From QAND01 sp003150225 (lineage in GTDB: Bacteria > Bacillota > Clostridia > Christensenellales > QAND01), in assembly GCF_044357945.1 (NCBI RefSeq), contig NZ_CP076563.1, positions 1,798,001 through 1,862,000 on the forward strand: DNA of 64,000 nt. The letters are read 5' to 3'. Below the pieces are notes generated by a model. The model searched no databases. It saw nothing but the letters and a program-made list of their open reading frames with translations, and was not told the origin of the DNA. The stretch's first letter is position 1. Each line of letters opens with the position of its first letter. Made by a program: the position numbers and the translations under genes. Of the stretch, positions 41,409 to 49,795 are shown piece after piece.

Positions 41409-41975
41409 TTAGGAATCGGAATCGCCGAGCGCCGCTGTTTCATGGGATAATGCACATTCCAGTTGGCGGTCAAAGGGTTCCGCTTCAACGTGCTGCGGAT
41501 GAAGGAACTGGGCGTCCACACACCCCATTTTTTGATAAAACCGCTGGCTTTCTACGGCTGAATGAGCGGAGATATACAGCTTTTTTGCGCCTTTGTTCCT
41601 AGCCCATTCCTTGGCGGCGCTGAAGAGGGCGGTTCCGATTCCCGTACCCCGCATGTCTTGGGACACATGGATGCTGGAAAGATCCAGATAGCGGTGTTCG
41701 CCTCCGAATAAGTGAGGCTCTACCGAGACAAAGCCCTTTAAAACGCCACGAGCAAAGGCGGCGTAGACCAGGCCGCCCGTATCCGCCGTGTTTTTTAGGC
41801 AGGAGACCAGAAAGTTAAAATCGGCTTCGCTCCAATCGTCAAGAAACGGAGCCTCCTCGATGACCCATTTGTCCTTTCTTCTACGCCAGCATTTGGTTAC
41901 CACCTGGCGGCGAATGAAGCCTTGGAACAGCTCTGGGCGGATCTCCGCGGCCGTTAGCGTTCGATATTGCACCAT
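41409..41975 (-). CDS. GNAT-family N-acetyltransferase
   Basis: A 188-residue acetyltransferase with the acetyl-CoA loop VSQDMRGTGIGTALFSAAKEWA and the following strand KKLYISAHSAVESQRFYQKMG. The N-terminal region (CWRRRKDKWVIEE...FLDDWSEADF) is typical of clostridial GNATs whose substrate is unknown. No ribosome site stands out, but ATG 41975 fits the family start. Confidence 0.85.
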   Translation of the reverse strand: MVQYRTLTAAEIRPELFQGFIRRQVVTKCWRRRKDKWVIEEAPFLDDWSEADFNFLVSCLKNTADTGGLVYAAFARGVLKGFVSVEPHLFGGEHRYLDLSSIHVSQDMRGTGIGTALFSAAKEWARNKGAKKLYISAHSAVESQRFYQKMGCVDAQFLHPQHVEAEPFDRQLECALSHETAALGDSDS

Positions 41976-42224
41976 GTGAGGCCCTCCCCATTCTCCTGTA
42001 TTTGCCTATAACGCTCATATTTTACGCCAGGAGAGAAGGGAAGTCTATGGCTGTGGACAAAATGAGCTCTTGGGGTTGGAAAGCCTGAAAAAAGAATCCG
42101 TTACTTTCTATATAGGAAGGCGGTATAATATAAAAAGGACAACCCATCGATCCTTTTTCCTGATAGGGAGAAAGGGGATGGGAACGCAAATACGGGGGAG
42201 AAGCCCCAAACTGGAGGAACCGGA

Positions 42225-43958
42225 TTGCCAAGAATCAATGGAAACACCCGCGGGATTTCCAATATCCTGCTAGGGGAAATCGACGCGTTGAACGGCTACC
42301 GTATGGGGAAGGATCAGTTTTTCAGCCGCGAGATGGCGGAGGAGATGGCCCGGCTGACCGCCGCAACTGGGCGGGAGATCAGCGTTTTGATCGAGCGCAA
42401 CGGCAGCGTCTGCGATGTAAGCGTGGGACACTTCAACCGGGTCAGCATGCCGGAGCTGACCACCCGGCGCAACACCGATCGGCTGTGCGGGATCCGGTGC
42501 ATCCACAGCCACCCCAATGGAAACGGCATGTTGTCCAATGTGGACATCGGCACCCTCATCCAGGCCAAGTTTGACGCCATGGCCGCCATCGGTGTGGTGA
42601 ATGGCAGGGCGGAGCATCTCTTTGCGGCCTATTTGACGTCTGAAGACACGGCCAAGGTGATTGGGCCGGTGCCGCCCGCTCTGTTTGGACACAAGAGCCT
42701 GATGGACGAGATTGCTGTGGCCGACCGGATCATCGGCCGGTTTGAGGCCTATGTGGCCAAGGAAAAGAACGAGAATGCGGTGCTGGTGGGGATCGATCAG
42801 CGGGGCATGGAGGAGCTGGCGGAGCTGACCCGGACGGCGGGGGGTGTGCCCGTTCATGCTACGGTGCAGTCCCGGCCCAGCCCAGATAACGCCTATTACG
42901 TTGGCCGGGGCAAGGCAGAGGAATTGGCGCTTTTGCGGGGGGAGACCAACGCGGACCTGTATATCTTCAACGATGAATTGAGTCCCATCCAGGCCCGGAA
43001 TCTGGAGGCGCTCATCGGCGCCAAAGTGATCGACAGGACGGGACTGATCCTGGACATCTTTGCCCAGCGGGCCAAATCCCGCGAGGGGAAGCTTCAGGTG
43101 GAGCTGGCTCAGTTAAAGTATCTGTTGCCCCGACTTTCAGGGACGGGAGCCAGCATGAGCCGTTTGGGCGGCGGCATTGGCACCCGCGGTCCCGGCGAGA
43201 CCAAGCTGGAGGTGGATCGCCGCCGCATCCGCCGCCGCATCTATGAGCTGGAGCAGGAGATTCAGACCTTGGACCGGCAGCGGTCGGTACAGAAGGGACG
43301 CCGGGAACGGAGCGGGATTCCCACCCTGGCCCTAGTGGGCTATACCAACGCCGGCAAAAGCACCCTGTTAAACGCCCTTTGTGAGGAGGATACCTTGGCG
43401 GAGGATAAGCTGTTTGCCACCTTGGATCCCTTGACCCGGCGCACCCGCCTGCTGGATACCGAGTGCCTTATCACCGATACCGTGGGTTTTGTCCAAAAGT
43501 TGCCCCATGAGCTGGTGGACGCCTTCCGCTCCACCTTAGAGGAGGCGGTAGGGGCGGATCTGATCGTCCATGTGGTGGATGCCTCCAGCCCGGACTGGCG
43601 GAACCAGATGCAGGTGGTGGACGGGGTGCTGCATGAGCTGGGAGCTGGAACGCTGCCGCGGATTATCGCGTTGAACAAGGCCGATCTGCCCATGGCTGAC
43701 GGCATTGGCGGAGGAATCCGCATCAGCGCCAAGACCGGCTGGGGCTTGGATCGGCTGAAAGAGGCCATCATAGGGGAGATCCACCGGCAGCGGGTGAGGG
43801 TTACCCTTACCATCCCCTATCAAAAGGGCGGGCTGCTGAGCCGTATCCGGGCAAACGGTACGGTGCTGTCCGAAGAGTATGCTGAAGCAGGCACGGTGGT
43901 GACGGCCATCCTGTCCCAGGAATATGCCAGCCGCGTCCAGGCGGAGCTGGACGGGTAG
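42225..43958 (+). CDS. hflX: GTPase HflX with an N-terminal JAMM-like domain
   Basis: A 577-residue ribosome-associated GTPase. The GTPase part starts near residue 370: LVGYTNAGKSTLLNAL (G1), DTVGFVQKLPHELVDAF (G3) and LNKADLP (G4), after the HflX glycine-rich GGGIGTRGPGETKLE. The first ~190 residues are an extra domain with His94-Ser-His96...Ser104-x-x-Asp107, i.e. HxH-x7-S-x2-D, exactly the JAMM metalloprotease spacing. Start TTG 42225 follows TGGAGGAACCGGA. Promoter -10 TATAAT at 42124-42129. Confidence 0.93.
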   Translation: MPRINGNTRGISNILLGEIDALNGYRMGKDQFFSREMAEEMARLTAATGREISVLIERNGSVCDVSVGHFNRVSMPELTTRRNTDRLCGIRCIHSHPNGNGMLSNVDIGTLIQAKFDAMAAIGVVNGRAEHLFAAYLTSEDTAKVIGPVPPALFGHKSLMDEIAVADRIIGRFEAYVAKEKNENAVLVGIDQRGMEELAELTRTAGGVPVHATVQSRPSPDNAYYVGRGKAEELALLRGETNADLYIFNDELSPIQARNLEALIGAKVIDRTGLILDIFAQRAKSREGKLQVELAQLKYLLPRLSGTGASMSRLGGGIGTRGPGETKLEVDRRRIRRRIYELEQEIQTLDRQRSVQKGRRERSGIPTLALVGYTNAGKSTLLNALCEEDTLAEDKLFATLDPLTRRTRLLDTECLITDTVGFVQKLPHELVDAFRSTLEEAVGADLIVHVVDASSPDWRNQMQVVDGVLHELGAGTLPRIIALNKADLPMADGIGGGIRISAKTGWGLDRLKEAIIGEIHRQRVRVTLTIPYQKGGLLSRIRANGTVLSEEYAEAGTVVTAILSQEYASRVQAELDG

Positions 43959-43982
43959 GCGGGATAGCCTTTGGTTCCAAAG

Positions 43983-44012
43983 AAAAAGAGCCCTTAAGCG
44001 GGCTCTTTTTTT
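43983..44012. terminator. Bidirectional terminator between hflX and the kinase-like gene
   Basis: AAAAAGAGCCC and GGGCTCTTTTTTT pair around TTAAGC; it serves both converging genes. Confidence 0.9.
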
Positions 44013-44018
44013 GTGGCA

Positions 44019-44639
44019 TCAACCGTGATTCGGATGGTCCTTAGCCTGGACAAAGGCGGCAATGACCTCCACTGCAGGGTCGATTCCAACGGCATCGCTG
44101 TTGATACAGAGATGGTAATTGGCTGCCTCCCCCCACTTTCGTCCGGAATAGTAGTGGTTATAGGTGCCCCGCCGTTTATCGGCGTTCCGGATGGTGGATT
44201 CCGCCTTTTCGGGCGCTACCCCATAGTAGGTGATGGCCCGGCGAATTCGATCCCTTAGGTTGGAATAGATGAAAATGTTGGTGACGTTGGGAAAATCCTT
44301 AAGCACATAGTCGGCACAGCGTCCCACGATGACGCACGGCCCCTTTTTTGCTACGTCCAAAATGACGCCGGACTGGATGATAAAAGCCTGTTCATCCAGG
44401 GGCAGGCCGCTGTTGCCCTCCACCGTCCCGTGCAGGTACAGTGAGTACAGAAAGCTGCTGGTGGCCTTCTTTTCTGCGTTTTCAAAAAAGCCCTCGCTGA
44501 ATCCGCTTTCTTTGGCGGCTAGGGAGATGAGCTCCTGGTCGTAGAAGGGAATCCCCAGCTTGTTTGCCAGCTTGCGGCCGATGAAACGCCCTCCGCTGCC
44601 ATATTGGCGGCTGATGGTGATGATAGATTTGGTATCCAT
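44019..44639 (-). CDS. Cytidylate kinase-like family protein
   Basis: A 206-residue P-loop protein: ITISRQYGSGGRFIGRKLANKLGIPFYDQEL is the start shared by cytidylate-kinase-like proteins of Clostridia, with GPCVIVGRCADYVL and the Arg-rich lid RIRRAITYYGVAPEKAE. It is distinct from true Cmk and its substrate is not established. It may act on a nucleotide or related phosphate. Confidence 0.88.
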   Translation of the reverse strand: MDTKSIITISRQYGSGGRFIGRKLANKLGIPFYDQELISLAAKESGFSEGFFENAEKKATSSFLYSLYLHGTVEGNSGLPLDEQAFIIQSGVILDVAKKGPCVIVGRCADYVLKDFPNVTNIFIYSNLRDRIRRAITYYGVAPEKAESTIRNADKRRGTYNHYYSGRKWGEAANYHLCINSDAVGIDPAVEVIAAFVQAKDHPNHG

Positions 44640-44747
44640 GCCCTCACCCCTTAGGATAAATTGATCCGCCTAACCGCCTTGGGTTCGACGGTCCTTTCTT
44701 GTATATAGTATAGAATGGATGCCAAATATTTGCAACGCGGCGGAAAC

Positions 44748-45260
44748 TCAAAAGAAGGGATCATAGGTTTGTGTGGGGAAGGCGTCTCGCAGGCCCAGCA
44801 CCCTGGGCCACTTGCCGGTTTCCGCTATGATGAAGCCCATGAGCACTCCTAGATGGGTATGCAGGTGCCGGTGCTGGGCCAGGATCAGAAGAAAGCGGGA
44901 ATCGCCGCTATGGGGAGGACAGCAAAGCAGATCCTCCTCCCGAAGGGAAGCCAGATAGCCTCTGATCTTGTTTGCCACGGTTTCAAAATAATCCTCCAGG
45001 GTCTGGCGGGAGAGGGGAGTCGGGGAGGGGGTATCCAGATCGTTGAGGCCGGGAAGATGGAAGGGCGGGTCCGTATATACCTCAGGGTTGATGAACCATT
45101 GATCCAGGGAGTGGAGCATATGGTATAGATGCTTCCACAGGGGCATGCCGCAGTAGGGCCGCTCCCAGAGCGTATCCGGAATACAGTCCATGACGTTTTT
45201 GACGCTCCATAGGGCGCGTTCGGTTTGATCCACAAGGGCGGAACGATAGCTGTACACCAC
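44748..45260 (-). CDS. DinB/YfiT-like superfamily protein
   Basis: A 170-residue four-helix protein: WSVKNVMDCIPDTLWERPYCGMPLWKHLYHMLHSLDQWF carries the first His ligand (HMLHSLD), and the C-terminal HRHLHTHLGVLMGFI the others, a DinB_2-type metal site. It may be a thiol transferase or other metal-dependent enzyme. CAAAGGAGGTATTTCA precedes the start. It follows a terminator, so it is expressed alone. Confidence 0.82.
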   Translation of the reverse strand: MVYSYRSALVDQTERALWSVKNVMDCIPDTLWERPYCGMPLWKHLYHMLHSLDQWFINPEVYTDPPFHLPGLNDLDTPSPTPLSRQTLEDYFETVANKIRGYLASLREEDLLCCPPHSGDSRFLLILAQHRHLHTHLGVLMGFIIAETGKWPRVLGLRDAFPTQTYDPFF

Positions 45261-45295
45261 TGAAATACCTCCTTTGCATTGTGCTGTAGGAATGG

Positions 45296-45338
45296 AAAAA
45301 GCCCGATCCGTCCAGTTGGGCCGGAGCCGGGCTTTTTT
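45296..45338 (-). terminator. Intrinsic terminator after the VOC gene
   Basis: A 10-bp stem AAAAAGCCCG/CGGGCTTTTT with a 22-base loop. On the reverse strand it separates the VOC gene from the DinB-like gene. Confidence 0.75.
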
Positions 45339-45353
45339 TCAAAGAGAGTGATC

Positions 45354-45719
45354 CTATCCCCGGCGGTCCGGGACGATTTCGATCCAGTAGCCGTCCGGAT
45401 CTTCGATAAAGTAGATTCCCATGGAGGGGTTTTCATAGCAGATGCAGCCCATCTCCTGGTGCTTCTTATGAAGGGCCTCGTAGTCATCGGTGACAAAGGC
45501 CAGATGGTATTCCTTTTCTCCCAGATTATAGGGCTCGGTCCGGTCCTTTAGATGGGTGAGCTCCAGGGAAAAGCCGGTGACGCCGTCCCCCAGAAACACC
45601 AGGGAAAAGGCCTCCTTGTGGTTTTCCCGAACCACCTTGAGGTCCAGGGCGTCCCGATAAAAGGCCAGGCTTTTATCCAGATCCAGCACGTTGAAATTGA
45701 AATGGTTAAAGGTGATCAT
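45354..45719 (-). CDS. VOC (glyoxalase-like) family protein
   Basis: A 121-residue glyoxalase-fold protein: FNHFNFNVLDLDKSLAFYRDALDLKV and YFIEDPDGYWIEIVP give the His...Glu metal pattern of lactoylglutathione lyases. In the absence of a glutathione system the substrate is uncertain. AAGGAGGCCCTCT precedes the ATG. It starts 12 bases after glyS and is likely co-transcribed with it. Confidence 0.87.
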   Translation of the reverse strand: MITFNHFNFNVLDLDKSLAFYRDALDLKVVRENHKEAFSLVFLGDGVTGFSLELTHLKDRTEPYNLGEKEYHLAFVTDDYEALHKKHQEMGCICYENPSMGIYFIEDPDGYWIEIVPDRRG

Positions 45720-45730
45720 AGAGGGCCTCC

Positions 45731-47116
45731 TTAGAAAGCGGTTTTATCCTGGAGCCAGGTGGTAAGCTCGGCCACGGGAACTCGAATCTGCTCCATGGTA
45801 TCCCGGTCCCGAATGGTGACGGTGCCATCCTCTAAGGTGTCGAAATCCACGGTGATGCAGTAGGGAGTGCCGATCTCGTCCTGGCGGCGGTACCGCTTGC
45901 CGATGCTGCCGGTGACGTCGAAATCCACCATCATATCGGCGGAGAGGGCTTCGTAAATCTTCATAGCTTCTTGGGATAGCTTTTTCTGAAGGGGCAGGAT
46001 GGCCGCTTTATAGGGGGCCAGCACCGGGGCTAAATGGAGTACCACCCGGCTATCGCCATTGCCTAGATCCTCCTCCTCGTACGCATCGCACAGGACGGCC
46101 AGAGTCAGCCGATCCACGCCCACCGAGGGCTCGATGCAATAGGGGACCACCTTTTGGCCGTTGCTGGAGTCTAGGTACTCCAGCGCCTCGCCGCTTTCCT
46201 TGGCATGGGCTTTGAGGTCGTAATCGGTGCGGTCGGCGATGCCCCATAGCTCCTTGAGGCCGAAGGGGTAGTAGAATTCGATATCGGTGGTAGCGTTGCT
46301 GTAATGGGAGAGCTCCTCGGGGCTATGATCCCGCAGCTGAATGCTCTCCTTCTTGATGCCGATGGAGTGAAGGAAGTTGACGCAGAAGTCCTTCCAGTAG
46401 GCAAACCATTCTAGGTCTTCACCGGGCATGCAGAAGAACTCCAGCTCCATCTGCTCGAACTCCCGGATCCGGAAGATGAAGTTGCCGGGGGTAATCTCGT
46501 TGCGGAAGCTTTTGCCGATCTGGGCGATGCCGAAGGGCAGCTTTTTCCGGCTGGTCCGCAGCACGTTTTTGAAGTTGACAAAGATACCCTGGGCGGTCTC
46601 AGGCCGGAGGTAAACCTCACTGGTGCTGTCCTCGGTGACCCCCATATGGGTGCGGAACATCAAATTGAACTTCCGGATGCCGGTAAAGTCGCTCTTGCCG
46701 CAGACGGGGCAGGGGACCTGGTTTTGGGAGATAAACGCTTCCAGCTCCTGGCTGCTCATGCCGTCGGGGCTGATGGAAAGCCCGTGCTCTTTGGCATACT
46801 CCTCAGCCAGCTGATCGGCCCGGAACCGGGAACGACAATTTTTGCAGTCCATGAGGGGATCGGAAAAGCCGCCCACGTGACCGGACGCCACCCACACCTG
46901 GGGATTCATCAGAATGGCGGAATCCAGCCCCACGTTGAAGGGGGACTGGCGGACAAATTTCTTCCACCAGGCCTGCTTGATGTTGTTCTTCAGCTCTACC
47001 CCCAGGGGGCCGTAATCCCAGGCGTTGGCCAGCCCTCCGTAGATCTCAGATCCAGGGTATACGAAGCCCCGGCTTTTGCACAGGGCCACCAGTTTATCCA
47101 TGGTAAGTTGGGACAT
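45731..47116 (-). CDS. glyS: Glycine-tRNA ligase (class II, homodimeric type)
   Basis: A 461-residue alpha2-type GlyRS that charges tRNA-Gly. Marks: GFVYPGSEIYGGLANAWDYGPLGVELKNNI split at the start, CKNCRSRFRAD zinc-like site, the class-II core RPETAQGIFVNFKNV, EFEQMELEFFC and GVDRLTLAVL. The C-terminal anticodon-binding domain (VVLHLAPVLAPYKAAILPL) is complete. I looked for a T-box upstream (47117-47281) and saw none. Gene order glyS-VOC. Confidence 0.96.
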   Translation of the reverse strand: MSQLTMDKLVALCKSRGFVYPGSEIYGGLANAWDYGPLGVELKNNIKQAWWKKFVRQSPFNVGLDSAILMNPQVWVASGHVGGFSDPLMDCKNCRSRFRADQLAEEYAKEHGLSISPDGMSSQELEAFISQNQVPCPVCGKSDFTGIRKFNLMFRTHMGVTEDSTSEVYLRPETAQGIFVNFKNVLRTSRKKLPFGIAQIGKSFRNEITPGNFIFRIREFEQMELEFFCMPGEDLEWFAYWKDFCVNFLHSIGIKKESIQLRDHSPEELSHYSNATTDIEFYYPFGLKELWGIADRTDYDLKAHAKESGEALEYLDSSNGQKVVPYCIEPSVGVDRLTLAVLCDAYEEEDLGNGDSRVVLHLAPVLAPYKAAILPLQKKLSQEAMKIYEALSADMMVDFDVTGSIGKRYRRQDEIGTPYCITVDFDTLEDGTVTIRDRDTMEQIRVPVAELTTWLQDKTAF

Positions 47117-47281
47117 CTTTTACCTCCAATTATAAAACGCAGTTTCTACTATATTAGCAAATCCAGGGGGGATGTCAAACGCAATTTTTTGTTGGGAGAA
47201 ATCATCACCAAAAAATTGGCTATGGCGTAGTATAGATTGAGCTTGCAAGTGGCTCATAACTACCTTTTAGGAGGCAAAATC

Positions 47282-47554
47282 ATGAACTGCAATCCCCTCT
47301 GTTTGATTCTTCTGCTCAGCGTCTTCTGCGGTGGCTGCGGCTGCGGCGGATATGCTGCGAACAACGATTGCGGCTGCGGCGGGTACGCTGCTGCCAACGA
47401 TTGCGGCTGCGGCTGCAACAACGGCGGCTTCTTTGGCGGCTTCGGCGGCGGCAATAGCTGCAGCATTCTGATCTGGATCCTGCTGTTGTCCTGCATCTGC
47501 GGCGGCAGCTTCTTTGGCGGGTATGATCGCGGCGGCTGCGGCTGTGGCTGCTAA
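47282..47554 (+). CDS. Cysteine/glycine-rich small protein (HCB-13 type)
   Basis: A 90-residue protein with about 19 Cys and many Gly. It has two hydrophobic stretches (LCLILLLSVFCGG and CSILIWILLLSCICGG), a repeated NDCGCGGYAA / NDCGCGC unit, and tail GGYDRGGCGCGC. It looks like the small proteins annotated as chorion class high-cysteine HCB protein 13 in Clostridia. AGGAGGCAAAATC precedes ATG. A partial match to a sporulation (sigma-K) promoter, CACC-N16-CGTAGTATA, lies at about 47208-47236. A coat or morphogenetic role is guesswork. Confidence 0.72.
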   Translation: MNCNPLCLILLLSVFCGGCGCGGYAANNDCGCGGYAAANDCGCGCNNGGFFGGFGGGNSCSILIWILLLSCICGGSFFGGYDRGGCGCGC

Positions 47555-47595
47555 ATCGTAAAAGGGAGGAATCCATCCTCCCCCGTCCATAGTAA

Positions 47596-47624
47596 AAGAA
47601 GGGCCAAACGGCCCTTCTTTTTTT
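47596..47624 (+). terminator. Intrinsic terminator after the HCB gene
   Basis: A 10-bp stem AAGAAGGGCC/GGCCCTTCTT with an AAAC loop and a T7 tail. A second hairpin GGGAGGAATCCATCCTCCC lies just before it. Confidence 0.9.
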
Positions 47625-47631
47625 GTGGAAA

Positions 47632-48768
47632 TCAGGTTTTTTTGAACCCCAGGGACATGACCCGACAGAGGTTTTCCGCACCGTCCCGGATCAGCTCATA
47701 GGGATGGGCCATGGCATAGGCGGCTTCCATGGGCCGGTTGAGGATGCTGAACGCGCCCAGAATGCCACGATGATACAGGGGCTTATAGCCTGAGAGCAGG
47801 CTGCCGCACAAGCAGAGGGCGGGCTTATGGAGCTCCTTGGCCAGGGCTCCCATGGCATCCGGCACCTTGCCAAAGAGGGTGGAAGCATCGGTGGCTCCTT
47901 CCCCGGTGAGAACCCAGTCGCAGGCGGCCATTCGTTCCCGCAGTCCAGCGGCCTCGATGACCAGGCGAGTGCCTGGAACCAGATCAGCCCCCAGGCCGTA
48001 TAAGGCGCCGCCGACGCCTCCAGCTGCACCGGAGCCCGGCGTGGATTGTGTATCCCGTCCCGTGGCCTGGGAGAGAAGAACGCCGAACCGGGCAAGGCCC
48101 TGATCCAATTCCGCCACCATCTGAGAGTCCGCACCCTTTTGGGGGCCAAAGACAGCGGAGGCTCCATCGGGGCCGCACAGGGGATTGGTGACATCGCAGG
48201 CTACTTGGATGGAGATCCCTGATAGATCCGGAAGGCCGGATAGGTCCACACGCCGGACTTGCAGCATTTCCGCCCCGGTGCAGCTGGTAAGGGGCCTACC
48301 GGCGCCGTCGTAAAAACGGGCGCCTAGGGCGGACAAAAGCCCCATACCGCCGTCGTTGGTGGCGCTGCCTCCGATGCCGATGATTACGGAGCGGCACCCG
48401 TATTCCATGGCCTGGACCATGAGCTGTCCGGTTCCGTAGGAGGAGGTGTATAGGGGGTTTCGCGCTTCCTCCGGCACCATGGCAAGGCCACTGGCTGCCG
48501 CCATCTCCAGAACGACGGAACCGCCGGGCAGCAAACCCAGAAAGGACTCCACCTCCCGGCCCAAGGGATCCAACACCGGGACCGTTTGCTTTTTGCCGCC
48601 CATGGCGGCTAAAAAGGCATCTACCGTGCCATCCCCGCCATCGGCCATGGGAGCGGCATCCACTTGGTAACGGGGATCGGCGTCCCGTATGCCGTCGGAC
48701 ATGGCCCGCGCCACCAGATGGGCGGGCAGAGAGCCCTTGAATTTATCGGGACACACCAGGATGCGCAT
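47632..48768 (-). CDS. Glycerate kinase
   Basis: A 378-residue GlxK/GarK-type kinase phosphorylating D-glycerate, usually to 2-phosphoglycerate. The start RILVCPDKFKGSLPAHLVA and PMADGGDGTVDAFLAA are diagnostic. GIGGSATNDGGMGLLSALG and TGEGATDASTLFGK follow. AGGAGGAATCCTC gives the ATG at 48768; a longer reading to 48807 is not needed. Product feeds lower glycolysis beside pyruvate kinase. Confidence 0.94.
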   Translation of the reverse strand: MRILVCPDKFKGSLPAHLVARAMSDGIRDADPRYQVDAAPMADGGDGTVDAFLAAMGGKKQTVPVLDPLGREVESFLGLLPGGSVVLEMAAASGLAMVPEEARNPLYTSSYGTGQLMVQAMEYGCRSVIIGIGGSATNDGGMGLLSALGARFYDGAGRPLTSCTGAEMLQVRRVDLSGLPDLSGISIQVACDVTNPLCGPDGASAVFGPQKGADSQMVAELDQGLARFGVLLSQATGRDTQSTPGSGAAGGVGGALYGLGADLVPGTRLVIEAAGLRERMAACDWVLTGEGATDASTLFGKVPDAMGALAKELHKPALCLCGSLLSGYKPLYHRGILGAFSILNRPMEAAYAMAHPYELIRDGAENLCRVMSLGFKKT

Positions 48769-48833
48769 GAGGATTCCTCCTATAAATAAAGTGGGCAAAC
48801 ACCGCATAGGTATAGGCTATGAGGTGATATGCT

Positions 48834-49295
48834 ATGGTCAAAAAAAGGATCAAGGGGGCCCTGATGGCCAGTCTATTGGCCGCACTATCCCTAGGGCTTA
48901 TGATGGCGTTTGTGGATCGCAAGTCCCAATGGTACCAAAGTCTGATGAAATCCCCCTTCCAGCCCGACGCTTCCGGAATGCTGGCGGCCTGGATGGTGAT
49001 GTACTTCCTACTGGCCGTGGCCTTCTTTTGGACCATGGAGCGGGGCATGAGAGGTAGGGGGCTATACGCCTATCTGCTGCACTTTGCGGCGCTACCCCTA
49101 TACAGCTATCTGTTCTTTGCCACGAGAAACCCAATTACGGCGGCTATTGCGCTGTTTTGTGGCATTGTGACAGCGCTGCTGGCCGCTTTTTGGTCGGCGG
49201 AGTATTCCCGGGTGGCGGCTTGGCTGTGGGTACCCCATATCGGCTGGTTGGCCCTTGTGATGGTGTTCTGCTACGCCATCGTGATGCTGAACTAG
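48834..49295 (+). CDS. TspO/MBR family membrane protein
   Basis: A 153-residue tryptophan-rich protein with five spans. WYQSLMKSPFQPDASGMLAAWMVMYFLLAVAFFW is the MBR-family opening, with the WxxxxxPxxxP loop. TspO binds porphyrins and is unusual in strict anaerobes. GAGGTGATATGCT gives the start. The last 4 bases overlap, tail-to-tail, the VOC gene on the other strand. Confidence 0.88.
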   Translation: MVKKRIKGALMASLLAALSLGLMMAFVDRKSQWYQSLMKSPFQPDASGMLAAWMVMYFLLAVAFFWTMERGMRGRGLYAYLLHFAALPLYSYLFFATRNPITAAIALFCGIVTALLAAFWSAEYSRVAAWLWVPHIGWLALVMVFCYAIVMLN

Positions 49296-49666
49296 CGTTC
49301 CATCAGCTCCAAGCGTTCCCCATCGGGCCCTGCGAGGAAAATGATCCGGCTGCCGGGTTCTCCCCGAGGGACATCGCTTTCAAAGGCTACGCCGGCCTCC
49401 CGCATGGACTGGATGGTGCGGTCGTAATCATCCACCCCAAAGGCTAGGTGGATTTGGGGGGAGGGTTCCCCGCCAGGGTAGCCGGGGTTTTCCACCAGCT
49501 CCAAGGAGAATTGTCCAAGCTCCAGGAACTGTATTTTGGTGATCTTATTCTCCCGGTGAAGCTCGTTATACTTGCCGGCGGTAAATCCGAAATGCGTCTG
49601 GTAAAACTGAACGGAGCGGCTTAAGTCCGCTACTTTGATACCCACATGGGCATGACCCAATACCAT
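49292..49666 (-). CDS. VOC (glyoxalase-like) family protein
   Basis: A 124-residue glyoxalase-fold protein: LGHAHVGIKVADLSRSVQFYQTHFGF and IIFLAGPDGERLELMER carry the metal His and Glu. It is related to the 45354 gene but only by family. TAGGAGGTTCTAGCC precedes the ATG. Confidence 0.87.
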   Translation of the reverse strand: MVLGHAHVGIKVADLSRSVQFYQTHFGFTAGKYNELHRENKITKIQFLELGQFSLELVENPGYPGGEPSPQIHLAFGVDDYDRTIQSMREAGVAFESDVPRGEPGSRIIFLAGPDGERLELMER

Positions 49667-49733
49667 GGCTAGAACCTCCTATTGTTTTGCCTTCATCATA
49701 GCACAGAATGGAGCGGACGCAACCGGGTTTTGG

Positions 49734-49762
49734 TTGTGTAACCGCTTCAATGCTGGTATAAT
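49734..49762 (+). promoter_or_regulatory. Promoter of coaX
   Basis: TTGTGT (49734-49739), 17 bases and TATAAT (49757-49762). Confidence 0.78.
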
Positions 49763-49795
49763 ATGTCGTAAAACTAGTGGGAAAGAGGCGGGGAT

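Noticed and set aside
47117..47281. A T-box upstream of glyS
   Set aside because: Clostridial glyS often has one, but no GGTGGxACCGCG core, Stem I or terminator is present in the 165-base gap.
47316..47681. Arg/Ser-rich reverse-strand open frames opposite the HCB gene
   Set aside because: They are by-products of the repetitive Cys/Gly codons on the plus strand.
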